DNA of 64,000 nt from Bacillus massilioanorexius (GCF_902374955.1 NZ_CABKRX010000087.1:62001-126000); one strand, 5' to 3'; counted from the stretch's first letter, positions 35,141-43,981 are shown. The notes: generated by a model from the letters alone, not told the origin. Program-made: numbers and translations.

Positions 35141-35172
35141 AAGGCGTAAGATGGTTCGTCATCTCACACCTT
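35141..35172 (-). terminator. Terminator after tatA
   Basis: AAGGCGTAAGATG pairs with CATCTCACACCTT using G-U pairs, with a six-base loop. The minus side is followed by TTTTATTC. It lies 13 bases past tatA. Confidence 0.7.
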
Positions 35173-35184
35173 CAGTCATACATC

Positions 35185-35394
35185 TTAATTTTGCTTTTCT
35201 ACTTTTTCAACTTTTTTCTTATCATCATCTAAATCATCCATAACGTCACTAGTTAATTCACGAGTAGACTTCTTAAATTCACGTAAAGTCTGACCAAATG
35301 CTCGACCGATTTCAGGTAATTTCTTTGGTCCAAAGATAATCAACGCTAGTACAAGTATAAGTATTAATCCTGGAATACCAATGTTTTGAAGCAT
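35185..35394 (-). CDS. tatA: Twin-arginine translocase pore subunit TatA
   Basis: A 69-residue TatA/TatB-type protein. One membrane helix (about 3-20) is followed by the conserved F-G-P-K-K-L-P hinge, an amphipathic helix (IGRAFGQTLREFKK) and an acidic/Lys tail. It is the pore-forming partner of TatC. The ATG at 35394 has GAAAGGG nine bases upstream; the longer frame adds MKGLLA without support. Confidence 0.9.
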   Translation of the reverse strand: MLQNIGIPGLILILVLALIIFGPKKLPEIGRAFGQTLREFKKSTRELTSDVMDDLDDDKKKVEKVEKQN

Positions 35395-35521
35395 TGCTAA
35401 CAACCCTTTCAATAATTAAATCAAATCTTATTTAGATTATATTATTATTTTATACCTTTGCGTGGATATTGAAGGTTTGTTCATAAAAACTCCACATCTA
35501 AAAATTCAGAAATAACACTAT

Positions 35522-36790
35522 TTAGATTAATAAATTAAATAGATTTTGGTCTTTATTTACCTCTACAAAATGAAAACCTTTTTTCTTCATTCTAACGATC
35601 AAACCTTCATAATCCTCAGGATATTTAAGTTCAATACCTACTAATGCAGGTCCAGATTCTTTGTTATTATTTTTAGTATACTCAAATCTTGTAATATCAT
35701 CCTTAGGCCCTAAAACTTCATCTAGAAATTCACGAAGCGCACCAGATCTTTGAGGAAAGTTCACAATAAAGTAGTGTAAAAATCCTTCATAAAGTAGTGA
35801 ACGTTCTTTAATTTCTTGCATACGATCAATGTCGTTATTTCCACCACTAATTACACAGACAATATTTTTCCCTTTAATCTGATCTTTATAGAAATCAAGT
35901 GCTGCAATCGTTAAAGCACCAGCAGGTTCAGCAACAATTGCATGTTCATTATATAAACTTAAAATGGTTGTACATACCTTTCCTTCTGGTACAACAACTA
36001 TATCCTCTAGAAGACTGTGACAAATATCAAATGTCTTCTCACCAACACATTTTACAGCCGCTCCATCAACGAATTTTTCAATCTCATCTAAAGATACTAC
36101 TTCATTATGCTGCATTGATGCTTTCATACTTGCTGCACCCTCTGGTTCAACACCAATGCATTTCGTATTAGGTGAAACACTGTTAAAGTACGTGGACATA
36201 CCGGCAATCAGCCCTCCACCACCAATCGCAGCAAACATATAATCGATTGCTTCCTCCGTATCATTTAGGACTTCCACCGCAATTGTTCCTTGACCTGCAA
36301 TTACTTTCTCATCGTCAAACGGATGTATAAATGCACGATTTTCACTAGTAGCACATTCCATGGCCTGATCAAAAGAATCGTCAAAAGTATCACCTACTAG
36401 ATGAATTTCCACCATCTCTTTCCCAAACATTTTCACTTGATTTACTTTTTGTCTAGGAGTTGTTGCAGGCATAAAAATCTTACCTTCAATCCCCATTTGT
36501 TTACAAGCATATGCTACACCTTGAGCATGATTGCCCGCACTAGCACAAACAATACCTTTGGACGCTTCCTCAGCAGACAAACTTTTCATTTTATAATAAG
36601 CACCTCTAAGTTTAAAAGAACGGACATGCTGCAAATCCTCGCGTTTAATAAACACATTACACTCATACTTTTCCGATAATCGTTCATTTTTTTGCAATGG
36701 CGTATGTAATACTACGTCTTTTAATTGTTGATAAGCGATTAGGATATCTTCTACACTAACCCACTTCTTCACATTAGCTGTTGTATTCAT
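35522..36790 (-). CDS. ilvA: Threonine ammonia-lyase IlvA
   Basis: A 422-residue PLP enzyme turning threonine into 2-oxobutyrate for isoleucine. The PLP Lys is in SFKLRGAY (about 60-67), the phosphate loop is GGGGLIAG, and the regulatory C-terminal ACT-like domain (about 335-422) has the shorter single-domain form of Bacillus. It stands alone, so it is not in an ilv-leu operon. No T-box leader is seen in the 148 bases upstream. Confidence 0.92.
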   Translation of the reverse strand: MNTTANVKKWVSVEDILIAYQQLKDVVLHTPLQKNERLSEKYECNVFIKREDLQHVRSFKLRGAYYKMKSLSAEEASKGIVCASAGNHAQGVAYACKQMGIEGKIFMPATTPRQKVNQVKMFGKEMVEIHLVGDTFDDSFDQAMECATSENRAFIHPFDDEKVIAGQGTIAVEVLNDTEEAIDYMFAAIGGGGLIAGMSTYFNSVSPNTKCIGVEPEGAASMKASMQHNEVVSLDEIEKFVDGAAVKCVGEKTFDICHSLLEDIVVVPEGKVCTTILSLYNEHAIVAEPAGALTIAALDFYKDQIKGKNIVCVISGGNNDIDRMQEIKERSLLYEGFLHYFIVNFPQRSGALREFLDEVLGPKDDITRFEYTKNNNKESGPALVGIELKYPEDYEGLIVRMKKKGFHFVEVNKDQNLFNLLI

Positions 36791-36897
36791 AAGGTCCCTT
36801 CTTTCTAAGAACTAATACTAATAATTCCTTAAATTTTAACACTATGAATATATAAATCAACTGATTTTTCTAATAATTCAATAATTATAAAATAAAA

Positions 36898-36932
36898 GAG
36901 TGATTTCATCTAGCATTTAGATCAAATCACTC
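36898..36932 (-). terminator. Terminator after the acyltransferase gene
   Basis: Stem GAGTGATTT/AAATCACTC, with further partial pairing inside. The minus side runs into TTTTATTTTAT. It ends seven bases from the stop. Confidence 0.8.
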
Positions 36933-36938
36933 TCATGT

Positions 36939-37661
36939 TTAAAGTAAACTTTCTCTTTCCACTTGAATTCTTTTTTGAATTTCAATGGCTAAATCATTAA
37001 TTTTCATATCTTTATATTGCTCATATGTAATGGCAGGTAATATGGATACAGTTACTTTACCCGGCTTAATCCAACCTTTATTCTTTTCCATTAGCTTCGA
37101 AGTACCCTTAATAGCTATAGGTACAATAGGAGCTTGTGCATCCATACCTAATCTTAAGCTTCCTGCTTTAAATTCTGCTACTGGTCCACCTTTACTTCTT
37201 GTACCTTCTGGAAATACAACTATTGAATGTCCTTCTTTAATTAAAGAAATTCCTTGTCTTATCGCTTTAATCGACTGTCTTCGATCTTTTCGATCCATTA
37301 ATACACAATTCATAACTTCCATCCATTTATAAACAATTGGAATCTTCTCCACTTCCACTTTGGATATAAATCCAAATGGTTTTTTTAAGAACCCAATCAA
37401 TACTGGTATATCAAAGTTACCTTCATGATTACTAACCATTAAGACAGAACCAGCAGGTATATTTTCTTCCCCCTTAACCGTAATATCCGCACCAGAAATT
37501 TTCACTAATGTGCTTGCCCACTTTTTTGCCATCACTTGTTTTTTCATATCTTGCTGCTCTATAGTTTCTGAATCGTTGGTATATTTTCTTGCTTTATTTA
37601 AAAACGGTACACTATAAATTAAATAACCAAAAAAATACATAAAAAATGCTATCGAACGCAT
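36939..37661 (-). CDS. plsC: 1-acyl-sn-glycerol-3-phosphate acyltransferase (PlsC family)
   Basis: A 240-residue membrane-associated acyltransferase. Motif 1 reads NHEGNFD (usual NHxxxxD), motif 2 is VLMDRKDRR, and motif 3 is FPEGTRSKGG. An N-terminal hydrophobic segment (1-20) anchors it. It adds the second acyl chain in phosphatidic acid synthesis, or a related lyso-phospholipid step. The place beside dfrA-thyA agrees with ypkP of B. subtilis. It starts with GGAGGG in front. Confidence 0.87.
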   Translation of the reverse strand: MRSIAFFMYFFGYLIYSVPFLNKARKYTNDSETIEQQDMKKQVMAKKWASTLVKISGADITVKGEENIPAGSVLMVSNHEGNFDIPVLIGFLKKPFGFISKVEVEKIPIVYKWMEVMNCVLMDRKDRRQSIKAIRQGISLIKEGHSIVVFPEGTRSKGGPVAEFKAGSLRLGMDAQAPIVPIAIKGTSKLMEKNKGWIKPGKVTVSILPAITYEQYKDMKINDLAIEIQKRIQVERESLL

Positions 37662-37743
37662 CTAGTTGTTCCCTCCTAAGAATTTCAAGCTGTGCTATTG
37701 TATACAACTTCATCATTATAAACAAAGCTTTGCAGAAAATAAA

Positions 37744-38232
37744 TCAGTTCTTTCTTTCCAGAATATGATAATAGTATATATAAGGATTTTTTTCGTCTGT
37801 AATACCCTGCTCTACAAATACTTCTTTCCATTCTTTTTCATCTATACTTGGAAAATATGTATCTCCGTCGAATTCATGGTGAATTTTCGTTACATATATT
37901 CTATTGACCTCATCCAAGAACAGCTTGTAAATTTGCTCTCCACCAAAAATAAATATTTCTTCCTCACCTTCACACAGCTTGTACACATCTTCTTTTGTAT
38001 GAGTAATTTCACAGCCCTCTGCTTGGAAATTATGATCTCTAGTGAGAATGATATTTCTTCTCCCTGGTAGCGGTCTGCCAATTGATTCGTAATTCTTTCT
38101 TCCTAAAATAATCGGATGACCCATCGTAGTCTTTTTCACATATTGTAATTCTCTAGGAAGCCTCCAAGGAAGGCTATTATCTTTACCAATTACTCTATTT
38201 ACATCCATTGCCACTATTATTGATACAATCAT
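37744..38232 (-). CDS. dfrA: Dihydrofolate reductase
   Basis: A 162-residue NADPH-dependent reductase of dihydrofolate. MDVNRVIGKDNSLPWRLPRE holds the substrate loop with the catalytic Glu. GRKNYESIG is the NADPH loop, and IFIFGGEQIY is the second glycine motif. It works with thymidylate synthase, whose gene lies upstream on the same strand with a terminator between. Confidence 0.95.
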   Translation of the reverse strand: MIVSIIVAMDVNRVIGKDNSLPWRLPRELQYVKKTTMGHPIILGRKNYESIGRPLPGRRNIILTRDHNFQAEGCEITHTKEDVYKLCEGEEEIFIFGGEQIYKLFLDEVNRIYVTKIHHEFDGDTYFPSIDEKEWKEVFVEQGITDEKNPYIYYYHILERKN

Positions 38233-38494
38233 TTATCCCCTATCCTCTCTAACAAGCGTTGCCCCATACCTTTATTAGTAACAACGGCTACTATAATGAT
38301 TTCGATTTTCCAATCAAACTATTTGATACAGTTACTATATCAACCAATATTGGAACTGATCTATATTTACATTTCATTAATGAAATGTATTATTTTTCTA
38401 ATCAAATAAACACACTATATCATAATGATTTTACGATATCGAATCCATTATGTATAGAAAAGATTATAAAGAGTTAAAATCAATTTCAAAAAAT
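38233..38494. other. Gap between thyA and dfrA with a 22-bp palindrome
   Basis: No gene is supported here; a 72-codon open frame on the plus strand has no ribosome-binding site. At 38368-38389 there is a perfect 22-bp palindrome (TACATTTCATTAATGAAATG plus TA). Confidence 0.35.
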
Positions 38495-38533
38495 GAAAAA
38501 AGACAACCATCTTTGAAAAAGGTTGCCTTTTTT
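38495..38533 (-). terminator. Terminator after thyA
   Basis: AAAAAAGACAACC pairs with GGTTGCCTTTTTT with one mismatch. The minus side continues with six T. It lies 13 bases past the thyA stop. Confidence 0.85.
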
Positions 38534-38546
38534 ATTTATTCTTATA

Positions 38547-39491
38547 TTAAACAGCAACTGGTGCTTTTATTGCTGGATGTGGTTGATAGCCTTCTATAGA
38601 AATATCCTCCATTTCACAGTCAAAAACAGAAGAAAAATTATTACTTAATTGTAATTTTGGAAGTTCTTTTGGCTCTCTATCTAATTGGATATTCACCTGT
38701 TCTATATGATTACTATATATATGAGCGTCACCAAGTGTATGAATGAACTCACCAGCTTCTAATCCACATTCATGTGCAATTAAATGCGTTAATAACGCAT
38801 AACTAGCAATATTAAATGGTACACCAAGAAATACATCTCCGCTTCGTTGATAAAGCTGACAAGATAATTTCCCTTCTATGACGTAAAATTGGAACAGTGT
38901 ATGACAAGGTGGCAAAGCCATCGTTGGGATATCTTCAGGATTCCATGCAGAAACAATTAATCTTCTTGAATCAGGATTACTCTTAATCGTTTCAATAACA
39001 TTTTTAAGTTGATCTATTGTATCATTTGAAGTTGTTTTCCATGCTCTCCACTGTTTACCATATACATCTCCTAATTCACCAAATTCAGCAGCAAACTCAT
39101 CATTATTTAAAACTTCTTGAATAAAGAAAGCCATTTGCTCTTCATATTGCTTATTAAATTGTTCATCTGCTTGAGATCTAAGCCCAAAATCAGTCATGTC
39201 TGGTCCTCTATAAGAATCGCTTTCTACCCATTTTTTAAAAGCCCACTCATTCCAAATGTTATTGTTATGTTGTAGTAAATATTTAATATTCGTATCACCT
39301 TTAATAAACCAAAGCAACTCACTTGCAATTAAGCGAAATGGAATTCTTTTTGTTGTCAATAAAGGGAATCCTTCTTGTAGATTAAAGCGCATCTGATATC
39401 CAAAAGTACTGATTGTCCCAGTACCTGTTCGATCTTCTTTTTTCACACCATTTTGTAATACATGTTCACATAGTTCTAAATATTGTTTCAA
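38547..39491 (-). CDS. thyA: Thymidylate synthase, long form
   Basis: A 314-residue enzyme making dTMP from dUMP with methylene-tetrahydrofolate. The catalytic Cys is in ALPPCHTLFQF. The RTGTGT, RRLIVSAWNP and GDAHIYSNH blocks are all present. It has the roughly 50-residue insert (about 85-140) of the Lactobacillus casei type, unlike the 264-residue ThyB of B. subtilis that I know from the dfrA-thyB locus. So this locus holds a long-form enzyme at the thyB position. Confidence 0.94.
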   Translation of the reverse strand: MKQYLELCEHVLQNGVKKEDRTGTGTISTFGYQMRFNLQEGFPLLTTKRIPFRLIASELLWFIKGDTNIKYLLQHNNNIWNEWAFKKWVESDSYRGPDMTDFGLRSQADEQFNKQYEEQMAFFIQEVLNNDEFAAEFGELGDVYGKQWRAWKTTSNDTIDQLKNVIETIKSNPDSRRLIVSAWNPEDIPTMALPPCHTLFQFYVIEGKLSCQLYQRSGDVFLGVPFNIASYALLTHLIAHECGLEAGEFIHTLGDAHIYSNHIEQVNIQLDREPKELPKLQLSNNFSSVFDCEMEDISIEGYQPHPAIKAPVAV

Positions 39492-39581
39492 CGAAATAAC
39501 CCCTCTATACAGTATAATATTATTTATTTTACCTTACTTTCTTAGCTTTTTTCAAAATGTTTCTGAAGGAGAATGATAATA

Positions 39582-39947
39582 ATGGAATGGAATATTGATT
39601 CTAGCCATACTTTATATGCCGTATTTCTTACATTAAATGAGCCACAAGAAATTAAAATTGGAGCGTTGGGAACGTTTAACTTCCCTAAAGGGCATTATGT
39701 TTATATAGGCAGTGCAAAGAAAAATATAATCCATCGTACGAAAAGACATTTCGATGTTGATAAAAAAAAGCGCTGGCATTTAGATTATTTTCGCCCCTAT
39801 ACAATCGTTACAAAAATTCAAACGTATCAGCATGAAGGTGGAGAATGTGCATTAAGCGCCGATTTTGCTAAAAAAGGGCAATACTTTATCAAACATTTTG
39901 GTGCCTCTGATTGTAAATGTAAAGGTCATCTCATCCTTCTAGATTAA
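39582..39947 (+). CDS. GIY-YIG nuclease-like protein (DUF123)
   Basis: A 121-residue protein of the GIY-YIG-related DUF123 class. The GHYVYIGSAKKNIIHRTKRH segment carries the GxY...YIG core. KKRWHLDYFRPY and the end CECALSADF...SDCKCKGHL supply conserved His and Cys. Small proteins of this group are common in archaea and scattered in bacteria. Their nuclease activity is not shown. ATG 39582 has GAAGGAG at nine to ten bases; an ATG at 39573 is too near. Confidence 0.75.
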   Translation: MEWNIDSSHTLYAVFLTLNEPQEIKIGALGTFNFPKGHYVYIGSAKKNIIHRTKRHFDVDKKKRWHLDYFRPYTIVTKIQTYQHEGGECALSADFAKKGQYFIKHFGASDCKCKGHLILLD

Positions 39948-39998
39948 TACTTAGAACCTTTTCCATAAATCATCATACAATACGATAGGTGAGATTAT

Positions 39999-40235
39999 AT
40001 GGAAAATCGAAATAAGTATAGCGACCATTTAGAAGACGTTCAAGAATTATATAAGGATTTAAACATGGATTCCTTTATCTATGTAGATATTTTCTTTTTT
40101 TCACTATTTTTAGGTATTTTCTTATTTAAACAAATCCACCACTATCTACTTCCATTCGTTATATCCATATCTTTTTATTTTTTCTTTTTTATTCTCTATA
40201 AACTATTTTTTAAAGAGAAAATGAAAAAATCATAG
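39999..40235 (+). CDS. Small two-segment membrane protein
   Basis: A 78-residue protein. Acidic N-terminus (1-24), two Phe-rich hydrophobic segments (about 27-45 and 50-70), basic tail. AGGTGAG precedes the ATG, and a terminator follows at once. It lies 51 bases after the GIY-YIG gene and is probably co-transcribed. I do not recognise the family. Confidence 0.6.
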   Translation: MENRNKYSDHLEDVQELYKDLNMDSFIYVDIFFFSLFLGIFLFKQIHHYLLPFVISISFYFFFFILYKLFFKEKMKKS

Positions 40236-40274
40236 ACTACATTTATCATACAAAAATGATGTAGTCTTTTTTTA
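40234..40274 (+). terminator. Terminator after the small membrane protein
   Basis: AGACTACAT and ATGATGTAGTCT arms, followed by seven T on the plus strand. Confidence 0.85.
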
Positions 40275-40393
40275 TTTATCCTATCTTGCAAAGTCATTTC
40301 AAGTCTCCATACATCCATTTAGAGGAACTCTATTCTTTTTTCCTGATCTTCGAATTGGCCTTTTACAAGGTAACCTCACAACACTAACAAAAG

Positions 40394-41263
40394 TCAAAAT
40401 AAAAGAAATATCGTTCCAATCGTAATAATTATACAGCCAATTACTGTATTTTTCGTTGGCTTTTCTTTTAATATAATAACGCTTAAAATCATCGTAATAA
40501 CTACGCTAAATTTATCAATCGGTGCTACAATAGATACTTTTCCAATTGAAATAGCAGCAAAAAAACATAGCCATGACAATCCAGTTGCCATGCCAGATAA
40601 AATTAAGAAAATATAACTTTTTTTAGAAATTGTTTTCATTTGAGTGTGCGTACGTTGAAAAAAGACAATTCCCCAAGCAAAAATAATAATGACGATTGTA
40701 CGAATAAAGGTAGCCAAATTGGAATCCACATCTTCTATACCAATCTTGGCAAGAATGGCTGTTAATGCTGCAAAAATGGCTGATAGGAAGGCTAATACTA
40801 TGTATGAATTAGAATATGATGTATTTGAACTCCTTTTTATTCTTCCTATTAAAACAAATGTACCTATTGTAATGATGGTTCCCCCGGCAATGACCATTGC
40901 TGTAGCTGGCTCACCTAAAATGATAAATGAAAGAAGAATTGTCATAACAACACTTGATTTATCGATTGGAACTACTTTTGAAACATCCCCTATTTGAATG
41001 GCTTTAAAATAACAAAGCCATGACAATCCAGTTGTTATACCAGATAAGACGAGAAAAATAAAAGCCTTTGTACTGATTAAAAAAATATTATCTAGCTGAT
41101 TTGATACAACAACCATCATAAAAGCCATTATTAATACCACAATGGTCCTAATCGCCGTTGCTAAATTGGAATTCACATTTTTTATTCCAATCTTAGCAAG
41201 AATCCCCGTTAATGCAGCAAATAAAGCTGCAAGTAATGCCAAAACAATACTCATGTTCATCAT
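40394..41263 (-). CDS. EamA/DMT family transporter
   Basis: A 289-residue protein with ten hydrophobic segments made of two EamA halves (about 4-140 and 152-289). The halves are unusually alike: both have FAALT-ILAKIGI, then SNLAT-IRTIV, then ATGLSWLC-type and PIDK-SVV motifs. Drug/metabolite transporters of this type export amino acids or metabolites. The substrate is unknown. It stands alone with GAGAGATG before the start. Confidence 0.83.
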   Translation of the reverse strand: MMNMSIVLALLAALFAALTGILAKIGIKNVNSNLATAIRTIVVLIMAFMMVVVSNQLDNIFLISTKAFIFLVLSGITTGLSWLCYFKAIQIGDVSKVVPIDKSSVVMTILLSFIILGEPATAMVIAGGTIITIGTFVLIGRIKRSSNTSYSNSYIVLAFLSAIFAALTAILAKIGIEDVDSNLATFIRTIVIIIFAWGIVFFQRTHTQMKTISKKSYIFLILSGMATGLSWLCFFAAISIGKVSIVAPIDKFSVVITMILSVIILKEKPTKNTVIGCIIITIGTIFLLF

Positions 41264-41380
41264 CTCTCTATCTATTATTTATCCATTACTTAGTTTAACT
41301 CATTACCGTTAAATAATCACTCTAATTGATATTGATTATCAGTAAAGAATATGCATATTCTTTTTTAGGAATAGTAATAA

Positions 41381-41419
41381 AAGAAAAAAGCACCAACTAC
41401 AATAAGGGTGCTTTTTCTT
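41381..41419 (-). terminator. Terminator after ypjP
   Basis: AAGAAAAAAGCACC pairs with GGTGCTTTTTCTT around an 11-base loop. It overlaps the ypjP stop; T run on the minus side. Confidence 0.85.
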
Positions 41420-42041
41420 AATTTAACATATATTCTCTTTGTTCTGCTCCCCAATTTGGAGGCGTGTTTTTGTCCCAATAGATACTACCTAAACTATGAT
41501 GGGTTTCATAATTATCTTGGCTGGTATGATAATGAAAATTAAACCAATAACCTTGTTGAGGGGGATTTTCTCTTCTTACATGGAATCGTATTATGTCTTT
41601 ACCAGATTGTTTATTATAAATATGGAAGATTTTCTCTCCCATTCCTTTAGAAGGCTTTTCAGAAATACCGATATACACTAAATCTTCATCTGAACAATTC
41701 TCAATGTAATTCGAAATAGTTTCTTCCATTTTAGGAAGGATAATCGTATTAAATTCTTCTTCAATACGAGGTTTAATTCTTTCACCAAATTTACTATAGC
41801 TACTTTCTTCTGCTTTTTCATACAAATCTTCTAAAAGTTTTTCTCTTTCACTTGTTTCTTTAATTGTTGGAAACGTTGCTGTTGCAACAGAATAATCTCG
41901 TTCTTCTTGTAGACTTTTTTTACCAGGCTTATTAGCCGAGGCTTCATCTTGCCAATGGAAATCATCTGGAGATACTAATCCTAAAGTTAAAATGGACAAT
42001 AGTATAACAAAACTTCTTTTCATCCAATTAGGGATACTCAT
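41418..42041 (-). CDS. ypjP: YpjP family exported protein
   Basis: A 207-residue protein with an N-terminal hydrophobic segment (about 6-24) that may be a signal peptide. The rest is hydrophilic. The YpjP-like features are the QGYWFNFHYHTSQDNYETHHSLGSIYW end region and the many Tyr and His in it. Function is unknown. ATG 42041 has GAGGTG eight bases upstream. Its place near thyA fits the B. subtilis order. Confidence 0.8.
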   Translation of the reverse strand: MSIPNWMKRSFVILLSILTLGLVSPDDFHWQDEASANKPGKKSLQEERDYSVATATFPTIKETSEREKLLEDLYEKAEESSYSKFGERIKPRIEEEFNTIILPKMEETISNYIENCSDEDLVYIGISEKPSKGMGEKIFHIYNKQSGKDIIRFHVRRENPPQQGYWFNFHYHTSQDNYETHHSLGSIYWDKNTPPNWGAEQREYMLN

Positions 42042-42236
42042 ACTATTACACCTCATTAATAGCTTTCTACAATTCTAATATACACGATTACCTACTTAAT
42101 ACGAAATAAAATGATAGAGGTTTCATGTTTTTTCACAAATTAATTCGTTTATTTCATATTTTAGAAGAAATAATGACTGACTTTCTAATTATTATCATAT
42201 ATTTGGGGTAATGACAGTGTTAAGGGAGGTTTTGTA

Positions 42237-42314
42237 ATGGAATGGGCAATTGTTATACTAATCCTCATTATCTTTGAATTAGGCTATTTTATGTACCTAT
42301 GTTTTGCAGATTAG
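42237..42314 (+). CDS. 25-residue single-segment membrane peptide
   Basis: ATG preceded by AAGGGAGG at seven bases, one of the best sites in the window. The peptide (MEWAIVILILIIFELGYFMY, then LCFAD) is a single hydrophobic helix with an inner Glu. It is too short for family assignment; tiny membrane peptides such as KdpF or CydX-like regulators have this look. Nothing beside it indicates a partner. Confidence 0.5.
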   Translation: MEWAIVILILIIFELGYFMYLCFAD

Positions 42315-42369
42315 GATAAATACTGCTTTTATACATACTCTCCTCTTAAATTTTCCAGTATACAAATTA

Positions 42370-42412
42370 GGGGCTCTTCAAAAGGAATCGACGATAACTT
42401 TTGAAAAGCCCC
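42370..42412. terminator. Terminator between the small peptide and ypiP
   Basis: GGGGCTCTTCAAAAG pairs with CTTTTGAAAAGCCCC with one mismatch, 13-base loop. It lies between converging genes; the T runs are modest on both sides. Confidence 0.6.
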
Positions 42413-42417
42413 ATTAT

Positions 42418-43188
42418 TTAGACCTCAATTATACCATAATGAAATTTAGCTGTTTTTCTAATTTGTTGATGAAAACCAAATTGCTGAAAACGAGTACTTC
42501 TAAAATGGTCCTTCAATACAACCCTCTTTCTAGCAACTCTCTTAGCCTCTACAATCGTTTCTTCCGTTAAGCAAGAAAAATTTGTAAAAGGTGAGATTGT
42601 TTGCAAAGCATTAGATTCCTCAATACTTTCCTCAAACATCGGATCAAAATAAACCACATCAACACTTCGATCATTCATGGAAGTTAGAATAGAATAATGA
42701 TCATCATTTACCACTTGAATTCTTCTCATACTTTCCACTATCTCGATATTATGATCGTTCCAACTCTGTAGACCTTGTTTTGCCATGTAAGATAGCACTG
42801 GACTGGATTCTACTCCGATAACATGCCCTCGCTCCTTCACAACAAAACTTGCTACAATACTATCTGCTGCAAGTCCTAAAGTACAATCTAATATACTACT
42901 TCCTTCTTCCAAACCAGTTGCATCAATAAAAGGATCTGCTTCCCCTTTTATTAATCTTTTGACCCGAATCATTGCTAAATTAGGATGAAAAAAGTACGGT
43001 TCATTTCCGGTGACATTGTATAATTGTAGCCCGTCTTTTCCTACAATTAATACATTATCATAGGTTGTAAGAAGATTTGCTATAGACTTTTTGTTACGCG
43101 AAATATAGGAAGCCTGTAAATCTTTAGCAACATTTTTGGCTTTTAATATATAGCTGTCATTCGTACGACCACCTGTAGTTACAATCAT
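42418..43188 (-). CDS. ypiP: Class I SAM-dependent methyltransferase-like protein (YpiP)
   Basis: A 256-residue protein with a Rossmann-type methyltransferase core. The SAM-binding motif I is ILDCTLGLAADS (about 104-115), the acidic end of strand 2 is VIGVESSP, and VYFDPMFEES is the motif IV equivalent (DPMF in place of DPPY). It lies two bases after brxA and is coupled to it. The substrate is unknown. The brxA-ypiP order matches B. subtilis yphP-ypiP. Confidence 0.8.
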   Translation of the reverse strand: MIVTTGGRTNDSYILKAKNVAKDLQASYISRNKKSIANLLTTYDNVLIVGKDGLQLYNVTGNEPYFFHPNLAMIRVKRLIKGEADPFIDATGLEEGSSILDCTLGLAADSIVASFVVKERGHVIGVESSPVLSYMAKQGLQSWNDHNIEIVESMRRIQVVNDDHYSILTSMNDRSVDVVYFDPMFEESIEESNALQTISPFTNFSCLTEETIVEAKRVARKRVVLKDHFRSTRFQQFGFHQQIRKTAKFHYGIIEV

Positions 43189-43190
43189 TA

Positions 43191-43625
43191 TTATGAAAGA
43201 TGGTCCCGAAAGCTTTGTTCGATGTTCGATCTTATTTCATCAATAGTATGTCCTTCAATTTCATGTCTTGGGATAAAATGAACACACTCTTTTCCTTTGA
43301 ATAAAGCCATTGATGGTGAAGAAGGCTCAATATCAGCCATGTATGATCTCATCTTAGCTGTTGCTGCTTTATCTTGACCAGCAAATACAGTAATCGCTGC
43401 TGGCTTATTACTTGCTTCTGACAAGGATTGAACAGCAGCTGGTCTTGCTAAACCAGCAGCACAGCCGCAAACACTATTAATAACAACAAATGTATATCCT
43501 TCAGCCTTTTCCATATAATCTGCAACAGCATCTTCTGTTGTTAACTCCGAAAAACCTGCATGTAATAATTCATCCCTCATCGGTTGAGCCACTTGTTTCA
43601 TATATTCTTCATATGCATTAGACAT
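43191..43625 (-). CDS. brxA: Bacilliredoxin BrxA (YphP)
   Basis: A 144-residue thioredoxin-fold protein with the Cys-Gly-Cys active site in NSVCGCAAGLARP. BrxA removes bacillithiol from proteins after oxidative stress. FAGQDKAATAKMR and PSSPSMALFKG are the other family marks. ATG 43625 has GGAGTGA upstream; the longer frame has none. Confidence 0.92.
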   Translation of the reverse strand: MSNAYEEYMKQVAQPMRDELLHAGFSELTTEDAVADYMEKAEGYTFVVINSVCGCAAGLARPAAVQSLSEASNKPAAITVFAGQDKAATAKMRSYMADIEPSSPSMALFKGKECVHFIPRHEIEGHTIDEIRSNIEQSFRDHLS

Positions 43626-43741
43626 ATAACATTCACTCCAATTATTGATTTTGTAAATAATAATAAGCATACTACAAATATGTGTTCTTTAAAAGAAAGG
43701 ATACTTTTTTATCACCTTGCTACTCTATTGTCTATATTGCT

Positions 43742-43981
43742 ATGAATACAAGCAATCGAGGAACCAAACCAGCAAATTATCAAGTATTGAGAGATAATAT
43801 AACAATACCAGCCGTATAAGTCGAACTTGCATTTATTGATTGCAAAGAAGAAAATGAAAAGCTTGCCTCACCTCTTTATCGGTACAAAGCTACCGAAGCC
43901 ATTTATCTAGGTATTCTAGATCACTATAAAGACAAAGGCCATAATGTTACTACTAAATTATCTAATATCGTGGCCGATTAA
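43742..43981 (+). pseudogene. Remnant of N-acetylmuramoyl-L-alanine amidase (Amidase_3) C-terminus
   Basis: The plus-strand frame reads NRGTKPANYQVLRDN, then a TAA at 43817-43819, then VELAFIDCKEENEKLASPLY and YKATEAIYLGILDHYKDKGH up to a TAA at 43979. This is the end of an Amidase_3 domain, where the usual text is N-R-G-x-K-x-A-N...V-L-R-...P-A-V-L-V-E-x-x-F-I-x-N. The N-terminal two thirds of the enzyme is absent and the Leu/Met before VE is now a stop. It is a decayed peptidoglycan amidase gene of the CwlC/CwlB type. Confidence 0.8.

Noticed and set aside
36791..36897. T-box leader for ilvA
   Set aside because: The interval is only about 150 bases with the next gene's terminator and has no T-box sequence or specifier stem.
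38259..38477. 72-codon plus frame between dfrA and thyA
   Set aside because: No ribosome-binding site, low-complexity AT-rich reading and a palindrome inside.
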